From contig DASSJN010000128.1 in the NCBI GenBank assembly GCA_035691185.1, positions 1 to 16,565 of the forward strand: a stretch of 16,565 nt of DNA. Direction: 5' to 3'. Of this stretch, positions 15,705 through 16,565 are shown in pieces. This stretch comes from RPQJ01 sp035691185 (GTDB taxonomy: Bacteria; Pseudomonadota; Gammaproteobacteria; Steroidobacterales; Steroidobacteraceae). Below the pieces are notes generated by a model. The model saw only the letters and a program-made list of their open reading frames with translations. It was not told where the DNA came from and did no database searches. The position numbers and the translations under genes are program-made. How positions within the stretch are numbered: the stretch's first letter is position 1; each line of letters opens with the position of its first letter.

Positions 15705-16565
15705 ATGGGGCACAGAGTGGCGAAAGCAAACGGCTCGCGGATCCCGAAGCCCCCGAGGGCCTTGTGGACCATGCTGGAGGGTCGCGCCCTCCTCGAAATC
15801 GCGCTGTTGCCGGCGTTGTACCCGGTCCTGTGCAACACGCCGCACGGCGACGGCCATCCCATCCTGCTGGTGCCCGGCTTCACCGCGGGGGATGCCACGC
15901 TCGTCGGCCTGAGCGCCTTCCTGCGCACCCGCGGCTACCACGTCGAGACCTGGGGCCTCGGCCAGAACACCGGCTTCAAACTCAAGTTCAGTCACGCGCT
16001 CGAGCAGAAGCTGCGCTTCATGCACCATCGCCACAAGCGCAAGGTGAGCATGGTGGGCTGGAGCCTCGGCGGCGTGTACGCGTTCTACACGGCGCACGCG
16101 GCGCCGGAGTGCGTGCGCAGCGTCGTCTCGCTCGGCAGCCCGATGCGGTTCTCGGTCAACGAGTTCGAGGTGCCGCTCCTGGTCAAGGCGATCTATCGGT
16201 ATCTCGCACATCCGATGGGCCCCGTCGCCCACCTGGCGAACGTGCGGGCCAAGGTGCTTCGCGCACCCCCGCCGGTGCCGTCGACCTGCATCTTCTCGAT
16301 GACCGATGGCGTCGTGCCACCGGAAGCGGCGCGCATCGACGACACCGACGACGACCAGCACGAGAACATCTGGGTACCCGGCAGCCACGTCGGGCTCGGC
16401 TTCAACGCCGCCGTGATGTGGATTCTCGCGAATCGGCTGGCCCAGCGCGAAGGGGAATGGAAGCCGTTCGAACCCGACGGCATGGTGGGTGACGCCTACC
16501 GTCGCCTCGCCGAATGGTTCGGGCCACCGCAGCGCGGCCAGCGCCGGGGCGTGGCGGTGGCGGGC
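15705..16565 (+). CDS. Alpha/beta hydrolase (esterase/lipase-like), 3' end outside window
   Basis: The open frame runs to the last base of the window, so the gene is cut there; 287 residues are visible from the ATG at 15705. It has an alpha/beta-hydrolase fold: an oxyanion-region motif HPILLVPGFTAGD (about 51-63), nucleophile Ser120 in GWSLGG, Asp201 in SMTDGVVP, and His228 in GSHVGLG, giving a complete Ser-Asp-His triad in the right order. Between them, FLRTRGYHVETWGLGQNTG resembles lipase/PGAP1-like or lecithin-acyltransferase-like esterases. There is no signal peptide and no clear membrane helix. GTG at 15717, preceded by GGGG at 6 bases, and ATG at 15771 are alternative starts. It diverges from the secreted peptidase. 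The substrate is unknown; an acyl ester or polyester is a guess. Confidence 0.88.
   Translation, partial: MGHRVAKANGSRIPKPPRALWTMLEGRALLEIALLPALYPVLCNTPHGDGHPILLVPGFTAGDATLVGLSAFLRTRGYHVETWGLGQNTGFKLKFSHALEQKLRFMHHRHKRKVSMVGWSLGGVYAFYTAHAAPECVRSVVSLGSPMRFSVNEFEVPLLVKAIYRYLAHPMGPVAHLANVRAKVLRAPPPVPSTCIFSMTDGVVPPEAARIDDTDDDQHENIWVPGSHVGLGFNAAVMWILANRLAQREGEWKPFEPDGMVGDAYRRLAEWFGPPQRGQRRGVAVAG

Noticed and set aside
15662..16492. Plus-strand frame in the hydrolase region different from the one called
   Set aside because: The translation is Arg/Ala/Gly-rich without motifs, whereas the frame from 15705 shows a complete hydrolase triad and stays open to the window end.

Overview
This is a contiguous piece of a GC-rich bacterial chromosome, almost certainly from a gammaproteobacterium. 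The lineage call is inference. It rests on the DUF1249 (YqiB-like) gene, on the divergent ppsR/ppsA pair whose PpsA is the same length as the E. coli enzyme, on the order ffs-dnaX-ybaB-recR, and on a REP-type palindrome familiar from Xanthomonas-like genomes. Coding density is very high. No gap between genes exceeds about 190 bp. There is no prophage, transposase, CRISPR array, toxin locus or tRNA.

Layout. Bases 1-2113 (+) are the 3' two thirds of an RND efflux permease, cut by the window start. Bases 2135-5286 (-) hold three poorly characterised genes: a DUF2130 coiled-coil protein with a possible nuclease-like C-terminal domain, an unrecognised coiled-coil protein, and a DUF1249 protein that overlaps it by 17 bp. 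Next comes a metabolic switch: ppsR (5413-6237, -) diverges from ppsA (6318-8696, +), encoding a regulatory kinase/pyrophosphorylase and its target, PEP synthase. Bases 8754-11600 (-) form a DNA-maintenance cluster transcribed in the order ffs (SRP RNA), dnaX, ybaB, recR. Bases 11625-15566 (-) hold a secreted M3 oligoendopeptidase, a short-type QueF whose GTG start overlaps the peptidase stop codon, and an exported AbgB-like M20 amidohydrolase. From 15705 (+) an alpha/beta hydrolase diverges from the peptidase gene and runs off the window end.

The gene content is mostly housekeeping, and I do not see a new multi-gene defence or biosynthetic system. The most unusual material is repetitive. Two intergenic spacers (3628-3780 and 5306-5410) are filled almost completely by an element whose inverted arms are tandem AGTGTCC/GGACACT heptamers joined to a conserved GCGGATAGTCG core. 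Separately, a two-hairpin REP-like palindrome sits in frame inside dnaX, where it encodes part of the tau linker. Other points worth a look are a probable leaderless start for the DUF1249 gene, the possible D...EAK nuclease-like motif in the DUF2130 protein, altered proton-relay positions in the RND pump, and a perfect dyad in the divergent promoter region at 15634-15652.
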